Source: Euzebya rosea
GTDB lineage: Bacteria; Actinomycetota; Nitriliruptoria; Euzebyales; Euzebyaceae
Length of the DNA stretch: 64,000 nt
NCBI RefSeq assembly: GCF_003073135.1
Contig: NZ_PGDQ01000002.1
Span: 124,001-188,000, forward strand
Direction of reading: 5' to 3'
Both the position numbers and the translations under genes were made by a program. Positions 35,480-42,769 of this stretch are shown here, in pieces. The first letter of the stretch is position 1; every line of letters starts with the position of its first letter. The notes beneath the pieces are model-generated. The model saw nothing but the letters and a program-made list of their open reading frames with translations. It was not told the origin of the DNA and ran no database searches.

Positions 35480-35587
35480 CCCAGCCCTCGTCCAGACCTG
35501 CCGGGACTGGGTCCCGGCACCCCTCGGCGACTGCCTGTTCGGATGGGTCAGCCGCCGCATGCCCACAGACACGAGAGGAACAACGCA

Positions 35588-36031
35588 ATGGTTGACATCC
35601 TGCACCGCGTCGGCATCGCCGACACCGCTCCGGAGGCCGTCCACGAGGCCCTCACCACGATCGACGGCCTGGCCGGGTGGTGGACGACCGACACCACCGG
35701 CGATCCCACACCCGGTGGCACGATCGCCTTCCGCTTCCCACCCGGCGGGTTCGACATGAAGGTCCTGTCGTCCCAGCCGGGCGAGGAGGTGACGTGGGAG
35801 GTCGTCGACGGGCCGCCCGAATGGATCGGGACGACCGTCGAATGGCGGCTCCGTCGCGACGACGGCTGGACGACCGTGCTGTTCGCCCATCGCGGCTGGG
35901 CCGAGCCGGTGGAGTTCATGCACCACTGCAGCACGAAGTGGGCCACGTTCCTGCTGAGCCTGAAGTCGCTGCTGGAGACGGGGAAGGGTTCGCCGTCGCC
36001 CCACGACGTCCACATCGCGTACCCGGACTGA
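35588..36031 (+). CDS. SRPBCC domain protein
   Basis: A 147-aa second START-like protein (VDILHRVGIADTAPEAVHEA, DGLAGWWTTDTTGDPTPGG, FMHHCSTKWATFLLSLKSLL), only loosely similar to the one at 34671. AGAGGA precedes the ATG. It lies 108 bp after arsR and could share its transcript. The ligand is unknown. Confidence 0.87.
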   Translation: MVDILHRVGIADTAPEAVHEALTTIDGLAGWWTTDTTGDPTPGGTIAFRFPPGGFDMKVLSSQPGEEVTWEVVDGPPEWIGTTVEWRLRRDDGWTTVLFAHRGWAEPVEFMHHCSTKWATFLLSLKSLLETGKGSPSPHDVHIAYPD

Positions 36032-36046
36032 CCGGTCCCGCCCCGG

Positions 36047-36075
36047 ATGGCTGGTTCCGCCTCGGAACCAGCCAT
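36047..36075 (+). terminator. 13-bp perfect hairpin
   Basis: ATGGCTGGTTCCG at 36047-36059 pairs exactly with CGGAACCAGCCAT at 36063-36075 over a 3-nt loop, 15 bp after the SRPBCC stop. Its GGTTCCG/CGGAACC core resembles the palindrome that follows at 36089, so part of it may belong to a repeat family rather than only a terminator. Confidence 0.55.
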
Positions 36076-36088
36076 TCGTCGGCGCGGG

Positions 36089-36104
36089 TGTTTCCGCGGA
36101 AACA
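36089..36104. repeat. 16-bp palindrome, left copy flanking DUF222 gene
   Basis: TGTTTCCGCGGAAACA is a perfect palindrome. Its 14-bp core recurs at 37812-37825 near the 3' end of the DUF222-HNH gene, so the gene lies between two copies. Confidence 0.85.
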
Positions 36105-36245
36105 GGCTGACGCCCAGCAGACGGTCGCCCGGGTCGTTGCCGCACTCGTCTCGACGACGCTCCGGGGGCCTGGATTTCGATGTCACACCCTTCCTGTTGG
36201 ATGGCCTGTGAAGGTCGATCGAATCAGCGGCAAGGGGTGGTTGTG

Positions 36246-37847
36246 ATGGGTCAGGCAGCTGTTGGTGGGGCGGTGGTGGTGGCGGGGTCGGTGCGGGCCG
36301 AGCTGGTGGCGGGGGTGAGCGAGGAGGTGGCTGCGTACGAGGCTCGGGTGGAGGGGTTGGTGGAGGAGCTGACGGGGTTGTTCTCAACGTTGTCGGCGGG
36401 TGAGGCGCGGTTCGTGGCGTTGGTGGGGGAGTTCGACGAGCTGGGTGGGTGGGCTGACGGGCGGACGCGGACGTGTGCGCATTGGTTGAACTGGAAGCTG
36501 GGGATCGCGATGCCGGCGGCGCGTGAGCGGGTGCGGGTGGCGCGGGCGTTGCGGGAGCTGCCGCGGTTGGCGGGGGCGTTCGGGGAGGGCCGGTTGTCGT
36601 ACTCCAAGGTGCGGGCGATCACCCGTGTGGCGACGCCGGCGACGGAGGAGACGTTGCTGGGGTTCGGGCTGTACGCGACGGCGGCGCAGATGGAGCGGAT
36701 CTGTCGGACGTGGCGGCAGGTGCGGGCGGCGAGTGAACCCGATGCCGAGGTGCGGCAGCGGGCCACGCAGCGGTTCGACGTGTTCCTCACCGATGACGGG
36801 ATGATGGACGTGGCGGCGTCGTTGCCGACCGATGTGGGGGTGGTGGTGGCTCGGGCGTTGGCGAAGGCGTCGACGCAGCTGTTCGCTGACAGGGGTGCGG
36901 CGGGTGAGGGGGAGGACCGTCGGATCGAGGCGTTGCGGGTGATCTGCGAGTCATTCCTGGCCAACGAGTCGTCGTCGGGGCCGTCGTCGGCTGATATCTG
37001 GCAGGTGGTGGTGTCCACCAGCGCCGAGTCGCTTGCTCGGGCGGCCGGGCAGGACGGGGTGGCTGTGCAGGCGCAGCCGACCGACAGGGCACAGCCGACC
37101 GACAGGGCACAGCCGACCGACAGGGCACAGCCGACCGACAGGGCACAGCCGACCGACAGGGCACAGCCGGGCGATGGGATGCAGTCGGATGGTGGGACGC
37201 GGCCGGGTGACGGGGACCGCGTGGATGTCGTTGGCCCGTTCGACACCGTCGTGGGCAGCGGGGTCGATCATGGGCTGGGGCAGGTCGAGGACGGGCCGGT
37301 GCTGGCGGGGTCGGTGCTGTCCCGGTTGGCGTGTGACGCGGTCCTGGTCGGGATGGTGACGGCAGGGCACGGTGACGGGCAGCCGGTGGGTGTCGGCCGG
37401 CGTCGGCGGACGATTCCCGGGTGGCTTCGTCGGCTGGTGCACCAGCGTGATCCGGGGTGTCGGTTCCCGGGGTGTCCCAACAGCCGCTGGACCGATGTGC
37501 ATCACATCATCCACTGGGCGGCCGGGGGGAGGACCGATCTGGACAACCTGGTGCGGTTGTGTCGGTTCCACCACACCAGCGTGCATCGGCTGGGGATCGG
37601 GATCGGCCGGTCGGTGGCGGATCGGTCGTGGGCCTTCACCACGGCCGACGGGCACCTGATCGAGCCGCCCCGGCTTCCCGGATCGATCGGGACGCTGGCG
37701 GCCGGTCGTGGGCTGGGCATGTGGGAGGGCGACCCGGCGCGGATGGACCACATCATCGATGCGCTGGTCCTCGCCTCGGCCACCCACGACCGCGCCGGCA
37801 CCGGGCCCGACGTTTCCGCGGAAACACCCGGATTGCTGAACCGGTAG
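36246..37847 (+). CDS. DUF222-HNH endonuclease-like protein
   Basis: A 533-aa protein. The DUF222 region spans ~20-260 (LGGWADGRTRTCAHWLNWKL, AFGEGRLSYSKVRAITRVAT). A low-complexity linker at ~276-305 is AQPTDR repeated five times. The C-terminal HNH nuclease (~385-440) is RLVHQRDPGCRFPGCPNSRW plus TDVHHIIHWAAGGRTDLDNL and CRFHHTSVH, with all metal residues present. Such genes are multicopy in many Actinobacteria and suspected mobile, but no activity is established. Codon use differs from neighbours (many TTG, GTG, GCG, CGG). AAGGGG supports ATG 36246. Confidence 0.88.
   Translation: MGQAAVGGAVVVAGSVRAELVAGVSEEVAAYEARVEGLVEELTGLFSTLSAGEARFVALVGEFDELGGWADGRTRTCAHWLNWKLGIAMPAARERVRVARALRELPRLAGAFGEGRLSYSKVRAITRVATPATEETLLGFGLYATAAQMERICRTWRQVRAASEPDAEVRQRATQRFDVFLTDDGMMDVAASLPTDVGVVVARALAKASTQLFADRGAAGEGEDRRIEALRVICESFLANESSSGPSSADIWQVVVSTSAESLARAAGQDGVAVQAQPTDRAQPTDRAQPTDRAQPTDRAQPTDRAQPGDGMQSDGGTRPGDGDRVDVVGPFDTVVGSGVDHGLGQVEDGPVLAGSVLSRLACDAVLVGMVTAGHGDGQPVGVGRRRRTIPGWLRRLVHQRDPGCRFPGCPNSRWTDVHHIIHWAAGGRTDLDNLVRLCRFHHTSVHRLGIGIGRSVADRSWAFTTADGHLIEPPRLPGSIGTLAAGRGLGMWEGDPARMDHIIDALVLASATHDRAGTGPDVSAETPGLLNR
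37071..37160 (+). repeat. in-frame 18-bp tandem repeat (AQPTDR x5)
   Basis: Five consecutive 18-bp units, GCACAGCCGACCGACAGG with the first reading GCGCAG, run from 37071 to 37160. A degenerate sixth starts at 37161. All keep the DUF222-HNH frame and lengthen its linker, so copy number could vary without breaking the gene. Confidence 0.95.
37812..37825. repeat. 14-bp palindrome, right copy in DUF222 gene 3' end
   Basis: GTTTCCGCGGAAAC, identical to the core of the palindrome at 36089-36104, lies inside the last 12 codons of the DUF222-HNH gene. The two copies are 1,722 bp apart. Confidence 0.85.
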
Positions 37848-37972
37848 GGAGTTCCGGGCGTCGCACCAGGCTGAGGTCGCCGGAGGGCAACCACACGGTC
37901 TCAGCGGCCCAGAGGGCGGGTGGACGTCGGGGCGAGCTGCCCCGGACCCGTCGTCGCCGTCGAGCGACGCAG

Positions 37973-38728
37973 CTAGCCCAGCGGGTGGCGGACCCACACG
38001 TTGGGTTCGATGTAGACCGCCCTGATGCCGTCGGAGGTGACCGGGGCGAGGGCCAGCGGGACCTCGTGGTTGCCGGGTGCAGCCAGGTCGGCCTCGGTCC
38101 ACTCGGCCCACTCCTGCACCGTGCCGCCGATCGTCATCGACCGGTTGCACGGCGCGACGACCTGGCCGCCCGCTCGGACGTGCACGCGCAGCCACGGGTC
38201 GCCGGGCAACCCGTCGGGACGCAGGCGGCGCAGGTAGGTGGCCATGTCGTCGTGCGGGTGGGTGTGCTTGGCGTTGGGCCGCACCGGCGCGAAGAGGCTG
38301 TGATGCCCGTCGGCGGCCACGGCAGCTCGCATGTGGCCGAGGAGGATCCCGCTGAGGCCCCCTCCCCGGAGGTTCGGGTGGATGCCGATCTCCAGGGCCG
38401 ACGCCGCGCTGCAGGCGGTGCCGTTGCGGCGGGCCGCGATACCGCGTTCGATCACCCAGTCCCACCCCTCGTCGGCCAACCAGCCGTCGAAGGGGAACGG
38501 GATCCAGAGCACGCGTGCCACGACCTGCCCGCCGCCGTCGGTGACGACGATGGCGCAGTCGGCGAAGGTGTCGTGGAGGTGCCCGTAGTACTCGCCGCCA
38601 CCCGCGGAGTGGCGCATGAACTCGGGCCACACCTCCGCACCCAGGCGGTGCACCTCGTCGACCAAGTCGAGGCGATCCGCCAGCCGGTGGGCGACCAGTC
38701 CCGGTGGAAGCGGGGGAGAAGTGATCAT
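37973..38728 (-). CDS. GNAT-like acetyltransferase
   Basis: A 251-aa protein with a GNAT core: ALEIGIHPNLRGGGLSGILL is the acetyl-CoA loop region, and DCAIVVTDGGGQVVARVLWI the central strands. It is longer than minimal GNATs, with a ~70-residue beta-rich extension (VPLALAPVTSDGIRAVYIEP). The ATG at 38728 has a TAGCAT box 7 nt upstream and no ribosome site, fitting a leaderless mRNA; an in-frame ATG at 38737 lies inside that box. Substrate unknown. Confidence 0.78.
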   Translation of the reverse strand: MITSPPLPPGLVAHRLADRLDLVDEVHRLGAEVWPEFMRHSAGGGEYYGHLHDTFADCAIVVTDGGGQVVARVLWIPFPFDGWLADEGWDWVIERGIAARRNGTACSAASALEIGIHPNLRGGGLSGILLGHMRAAVAADGHHSLFAPVRPNAKHTHPHDDMATYLRRLRPDGLPGDPWLRVHVRAGGQVVAPCNRSMTIGGTVQEWAEWTEADLAAPGNHEVPLALAPVTSDGIRAVYIEPNVWVRHPLG

Positions 38729-38805
38729 CGACGGCATGCTACGGCTGCCGGGTGCCTCGCCGCTCGGGGGTGTCCCGTGGACGTCGTCGACCCCCGGCGG
38801 CGAGC

Positions 38806-39198
38806 TCATCCCGGTTGGATGATCGAGCAGTAGCCCTCGCACGCGGCAGGGTCCTGCGCGGCGGCGCGGTCGGCGAGGGACTGCAGGTGACGGCGGGTCG
38901 CCCGGAGCTCGGCGATCCGGGCGTCGACCTCCGCGAGGCGTTCGGCGACCGCGTCGGTCACGTGGGCACACGGCGGCGTGCCGTCGTCGGCCACGTCGAG
39001 GATCTGACGGATCTGGGCGAGGGTCAGCCCGGCGGTCTGGGACTGCCGGATGAAGGCGATGCGGTCGGCGGCGTGGTCGTCGTAGTCCCGGTAGCCCGAG
39101 GCGGTTCGCGCCGGCGCCGACAGGAGGCCCTCGCCCTCCCAGAAGCGAATCGTCCTGGTCGGGACGTCGGTACGCGATGCGAGCTCGCCGATCTTCAT
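38806..39198 (-). CDS. MerR family metal-responsive regulator
   Basis: A 130-aa MerR protein: MKIGELASRTDVPTRTIRFW is the helix-turn-helix, followed by the wing SGYRDYD and a dimerisation helix. Cys77, Cys120 and Cys124 (PPCAHV, AACEGYC) sit where metal-sensing MerR proteins bind Hg, Zn or Cd. The divergent organomercurial lyase points to mercury, although the 43/4 Cys spacing differs from classical MerR (35/9). A GTG at 39201 is an alternative start. It would act on the promoter at 39210-39241. Confidence 0.9.
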   Translation of the reverse strand: MKIGELASRTDVPTRTIRFWEGEGLLSAPARTASGYRDYDDHAADRIAFIRQSQTAGLTLAQIRQILDVADDGTPPCAHVTDAVAERLAEVDARIAELRATRRHLQSLADRAAAQDPAACEGYCSIIQPG

Positions 39199-39209
39199 CA
39201 CTCGATCCC

Positions 39210-39241
39210 TTGACCTTCCATCCGACTGGAAGGTTTACGGT
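39210..39241 (+). promoter_or_regulatory. MerR-type promoter/operator of the merB-like operon
   Basis: TTGACC at 39210-39215 and TACGGT at 39236-39241 are -35 and -10 elements separated by 20 bp, longer than the normal 17, the hallmark of MerR-activated promoters. The spacer holds the inverted repeat ACCTTCCA (39213-39220) and TGGAAGGT (39227-39234). It reads toward the MerB-like gene and lies 12 bp from the merR start codon, so the regulator also controls itself. Confidence 0.8.
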
Positions 39242-39295
39242 AGGCCGCGAGGCTCCAGCGGACAAGGCGTCACCACCAACAGGAGGCCACAGAAC

Positions 39296-40276
39296 ATGTG
39301 GATCGAGCTGCTCTACTTCGACGACTGCCCGAGCTGGGCGACGGCTGACGAACGCCTCGAACAGGTCGCCGGGACCCTTGGCCTTCGGATCGAGCGCCGG
39401 CTGATCACCACGCCCGAAGAAGCGGAGGAGGCGGGGTTCCGCGGCTCGCCGACCATCCTCATCGACGGCGACGACCCGTTCGCGGCAGGTGAACCGTTCG
39501 GGCTGGCGTGCCGGATCTACCAGACGCCCGACGGGCCGGCCGGGTCGCCCACGGTGGAGCAGCTGACGGCCGTCATCGAGGATCGACAGGAGCGGCTCGA
39601 GGGGTCGGCCGACGCCCTCGTGGACGCCCTCCGGGTCGCCGGTGGGCGCCTCGACGCCGACCAACGCCGGACGGCCCTCGCCACCTACCGGCTGCTCGCC
39701 GAGGGCGGACCGGTCACCCACAGGGCGATCGCCGAGGTCACCGGACTGGCCGAGGACACCATCGTTGGCCACTTCACGGACTGGCCCGGGGTGTTCCGCG
39801 ACGCCAACGGCGCCATCGTCGGGTTCTGGGGGCTCGCGCTGGGTCCGCTCGATCCCCGCTACGCCTTGGTCGACCACGACACCGGGGAACCGGTGGGATA
39901 CGCCTGGTGTGCGTGGGACACGTTGTTCCTGCCGGCCCTGCTCGGCCGCACCCTCGACATCACCGCCGCCGACGGGCACTCGGGCCAGCCGATCACCCTC
40001 ACCGCCGGCCCCGACGGCGTTCGCGACGTGACCCCGGCCGCAACCCTGGTCAGCTTCCTCGCACCCCTCGAGCCGTGGGGGCCCGACATCCTGACGACGT
40101 TCTGCCACGAGGTCCTGTTCTTCACCGACGTCACCGCCGCTGACGCCTGGATGGACGATCGTGACCGGGAGCTGTTCGCGCTGTCGGTCCAGGAGGCGTT
40201 CGACGTGGGGCGTCGATGGACATCGGAGCGCTACGGCGACGCGTTGCTCCCGTCATTCGCGAACCCCGACGTTTAG
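39296..40276 (+). CDS. merB: thioredoxin-like/organomercurial lyase (MerB) fusion
   Basis: A 326-aa two-part protein. Residues 1-92 are a thioredoxin-like module, IELLYFDDCPSW with Cys11 and GSPTILIDGDDPF, of the kind NCBI calls DF-family (seleno)proteins. Residues ~100-326 are MerB: catalytic Cys205 and Asp208 in YAWCAWDTLF and Cys270 in TFCHEVLFF, matching Cys96, Asp99 and Cys159 of classical MerB. It would cleave the C-Hg bond of organomercurials. AGGAGG precedes the ATG. It is the first gene after the MerR-type promoter. The fused domain may pass thiols or metal to the lyase; inferred. Confidence 0.9.
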   Translation: MWIELLYFDDCPSWATADERLEQVAGTLGLRIERRLITTPEEAEEAGFRGSPTILIDGDDPFAAGEPFGLACRIYQTPDGPAGSPTVEQLTAVIEDRQERLEGSADALVDALRVAGGRLDADQRRTALATYRLLAEGGPVTHRAIAEVTGLAEDTIVGHFTDWPGVFRDANGAIVGFWGLALGPLDPRYALVDHDTGEPVGYAWCAWDTLFLPALLGRTLDITAADGHSGQPITLTAGPDGVRDVTPAATLVSFLAPLEPWGPDILTTFCHEVLFFTDVTAADAWMDDRDRELFALSVQEAFDVGRRWTSERYGDALLPSFANPDV

Positions 40277-40386
40277 CCGCCCTGACGGTGTGTAGCCGCC
40301 CTGATGGTGGGGCACGACGGGGTGGGCGGCCGTCCGATCCGGCTCGGGGCCAGCTCGAGGACCAACCACGCGCGACCGGAGGAGCG

Positions 40387-41745
40387 ATGGCAGACGACAC
40401 CTACGACCTGATCGTGGTCGGCGCGGGCATGGCCGGCGTCAACGCGGCCAACAAGTGCGGGGCCGCCGGCTGGCGGGTCGCGATCGTGGACGAGCTGCCC
40501 TACGGCGGCACGTGCGCCCTGCGGGGGTGCGACCCCAAGAAGATCCTGCGCCGGGCCGCCGAGGTCGTCGATGCCGCCCGCCTGATGGAAGGCAAGGGCA
40601 TCAGTCCCGGTGGACTGGCCATCGACTGGGCCGACCTGATGGGACACCGGCGGGGGTTCACCGACCCCGTGCCGGACAACATGGAGCGCGGCCTGCGCCG
40701 CAACGACGTGGAGACGCTCCACGGCACCGCCACCTTCACCGGACCAGATGTGCTCGAGATCGATGGGCGGGCCGTCGTCGGCGAGCGGTTCCTGGTCGCC
40801 ACCGGCGCCACGCCGCGTCCGCTGGACATCCCCGGGTCGGAACACCTCGTCGACAGCACCGACTTCCTCCACCTCGACGCGCTGCCCGAACGGCTGCTGT
40901 TCGTCGGCGGCGGGTTCGTGTCGATGGAGTTCGCCCACATCGCTGTGCGTGCTGGTTCCGCGGTGACGGTGGTCGACCGCGGTGAACGGCCCCTGAAGGG
41001 GTTCGACCCGGATCTTGTCGACATGCTGGTCGAGCGCAGCCGCGACGTCGGCATCACCGTGCGGACCCGGACCAGCGTCCGGTCCGTCGAGCCGGACGAC
41101 GGCGGATTCGTGGTCGAGCTGGACGCCGGGGGTGGTGTCGACCGGGTCGAGGTCGACATGGTCGTGCACGGTGCCGGTCGTGTGCCTGCACTGGACCGCC
41201 TCGGACTGGAGGCAGCCGGTGTGGCATACGGTCCGGATGGCGTCAAGGTGCACCCCCACCTTCAGAGCCCCACCAACCCGAGGGTCTGGGCGACCGGGGA
41301 TGCCGCGGACACGCCCGGTCTGCCGCTGACGCCCGTTGCCGTGTTCGAGGGCAAGGTCGCCGCGTCCAACATGCTCAAGGGCACCACGGCCGTGCCGGAC
41401 TACGACGCCGTGGCGACCGGTGTGTTCACCATCCCCGAGCTGACCCGCGTCGGCATGGCCGAGGCCGGCGCCCGCGAGCGCTACGGCGACCGCCTCGCCG
41501 TGCGCATGTCGGACACCAGCGGCTGGTACTCCAGCTACCGGATTGGTGAGACGCACTCCGCCGCGAAGGTCCTGATCGACACCGAGACCGACACGGTCGT
41601 CGGCGCCCATCTGCTGGGTCCCGAGTACGGCGAGATCACCGCCGTCTTCGCCCTCGCGATCAGCCAGGGGTTGACCACTCGGCAGCTCAAGTCGATGACC
41701 CCGGTCTACCCGACGGTGGCGTTCGACATCGGGTCGATGCTCTGA
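40387..41745 (+). CDS. class I pyridine nucleotide-disulfide oxidoreductase (MerA-like position)
   Basis: A 452-aa flavoenzyme with FAD motif DLIVVGAGMAGVNAA, redox pair Cys43/Cys48 in YGGTCALRGCDPKK, NAD(P) motif RLLFVGGGFVSMEFA and FAD motif VWATGDAAD. The C-terminal active-site His of glutathione reductase (HPT) is replaced by Tyr (PVYPTVAF), as in MerA, but the MerA vicinal C-terminal Cys-Cys and the NmerA domain are absent. GGAGG precedes the ATG. It lies 110 bp after the MerB fusion and likely in its operon. It may reduce Hg(II), glutathione-like thiols or the fused thioredoxin domain; mercuric reductase is not proven. Confidence 0.85.
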   Translation: MADDTYDLIVVGAGMAGVNAANKCGAAGWRVAIVDELPYGGTCALRGCDPKKILRRAAEVVDAARLMEGKGISPGGLAIDWADLMGHRRGFTDPVPDNMERGLRRNDVETLHGTATFTGPDVLEIDGRAVVGERFLVATGATPRPLDIPGSEHLVDSTDFLHLDALPERLLFVGGGFVSMEFAHIAVRAGSAVTVVDRGERPLKGFDPDLVDMLVERSRDVGITVRTRTSVRSVEPDDGGFVVELDAGGGVDRVEVDMVVHGAGRVPALDRLGLEAAGVAYGPDGVKVHPHLQSPTNPRVWATGDAADTPGLPLTPVAVFEGKVAASNMLKGTTAVPDYDAVATGVFTIPELTRVGMAEAGARERYGDRLAVRMSDTSGWYSSYRIGETHSAAKVLIDTETDTVVGAHLLGPEYGEITAVFALAISQGLTTRQLKSMTPVYPTVAFDIGSML

Positions 41746-41817
41746 GCGGAGGGGGTCCTCGCCGCTCCGGAGCACGCCCCCGGTTCGCGGAACCGGGGGG
41801 TCGTGGAGACGCCGCGG

Positions 41818-42621
41818 TCACACGACGGCCGGGGCGTCGTCGCGGGGCGAGTTGGCCCGGGGACGGTCGTCGGTCGGCAGCGCCAGGCCCTTGACCAGCA
41901 GCCAGAGGAGGAACGCGGTCTCGGCGATCGCTGAGGGGGTGGTGAACAGCTGGGTCAGGCCGTGGGAGAGGTCCGGGGAGAGGAACGTCGCGGTGACGTT
42001 GGCGAGGTAGCCGACGGTCCCGACCATCAGCAGGCCGGCGAGGGGACGCGGCACGGCTCGGGTCCGCCACAGCATCCAGCCGAGGGGGAACAGCCAGAGG
42101 CCGAAGAAGACCTCCGCGATGGAGAACCCGACGCCGTGCAGCTCGAGGAAGGACATGGCCAGGCCGTCGGCGGTGGTTGCGCCGACCGCGGCGCGGGCGC
42201 CCTCCTGGGTGGCGAACCACCAGGCGCCGAGGTGGTTGACGGTGTTCAGCGCCATGACGGCGACGGAGACGGCGTTGAACGCCAGCATCGCCCGGGCCGC
42301 GCCGGCGTGGACCCGCCGCAGCAGGCCGTACAGGACCAGCGCCACGCCGAGGAACGCCACGATGTTGACGAGGTCGCTGAAGGCGGCGAGCCGGAACAGG
42401 GTCTCGCCGTCGCGAATGGCGGCGCTGATCGCGGCGGCACCCTCCTCGGCGGCGATCGGAACCCGCACCAGCAGCTCCGGTGGGGCGCCGGTCACCAGCA
42501 CCACGAGGTAGAGCAGCCCGGCGAGACCGGCCAGCCGCCGGGTTCGTGTCGGGGGCACGGTGCCATCGTCGGCAGGTCGGAGGTCGACGGCCCGGACGTC
42601 GGTGGTGGTGGCTGTGGTCAT
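41818..42621 (-). CDS. DUF4386 family integral membrane protein
   Basis: A 267-aa protein with about six membrane segments and the DUF4386 pattern: RRLAGLAGLLYLVVLVTGAP, the second-helix motif FSDLVNIVAFLGVALVLYGL, HGVGFSIAEVFFGLWLFPLG and AVPRPLAGLLMVGTVGYLAN. Function is unknown. AGGAG precedes the ATG at 42621. It is divergent from the AfsR-like regulator at 42770, whose binding boxes lie in between. Confidence 0.87.
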   Translation of the reverse strand: MTTATTTDVRAVDLRPADDGTVPPTRTRRLAGLAGLLYLVVLVTGAPPELLVRVPIAAEEGAAAISAAIRDGETLFRLAAFSDLVNIVAFLGVALVLYGLLRRVHAGAARAMLAFNAVSVAVMALNTVNHLGAWWFATQEGARAAVGATTADGLAMSFLELHGVGFSIAEVFFGLWLFPLGWMLWRTRAVPRPLAGLLMVGTVGYLANVTATFLSPDLSHGLTQLFTTPSAIAETAFLLWLLVKGLALPTDDRPRANSPRDDAPAVV

Positions 42622-42698
42622 GGCAGGACTCCTCGTCGGGTGGCCGGGGAAGCCCGGCCGCGGCGGTCTGGGTGACTGCCGGCACCGTGCCGGGAGCC

Positions 42699-42726
42699 GG
42701 TGCAGGTCGGGTGCACGACCGGTGCA
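42699..42726. promoter_or_regulatory. three GGTGCA direct repeats at 11-bp spacing (SARP boxes)
   Basis: GGTGCA occurs at 42699, 42710 and 42721, each start exactly 11 bp from the next, on one DNA face. The repeats lie in the 148-bp gap between the divergent DUF4386 and AfsR-like genes. SARP/AfsR proteins bind direct repeats spaced by one helical turn, so these are probable binding sites for the adjacent regulator. Confidence 0.65.
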
Positions 42727-42769
42727 CGGCGGTCCACGCCTCGCCGGCGTGGAAGACTGCCGGGACACG

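Noticed and set aside
40387-41745. Naming the flavoenzyme merA
   Set aside because: The essential C-terminal vicinal cysteines of mercuric reductase and the NmerA domain are absent, so only the family is called.
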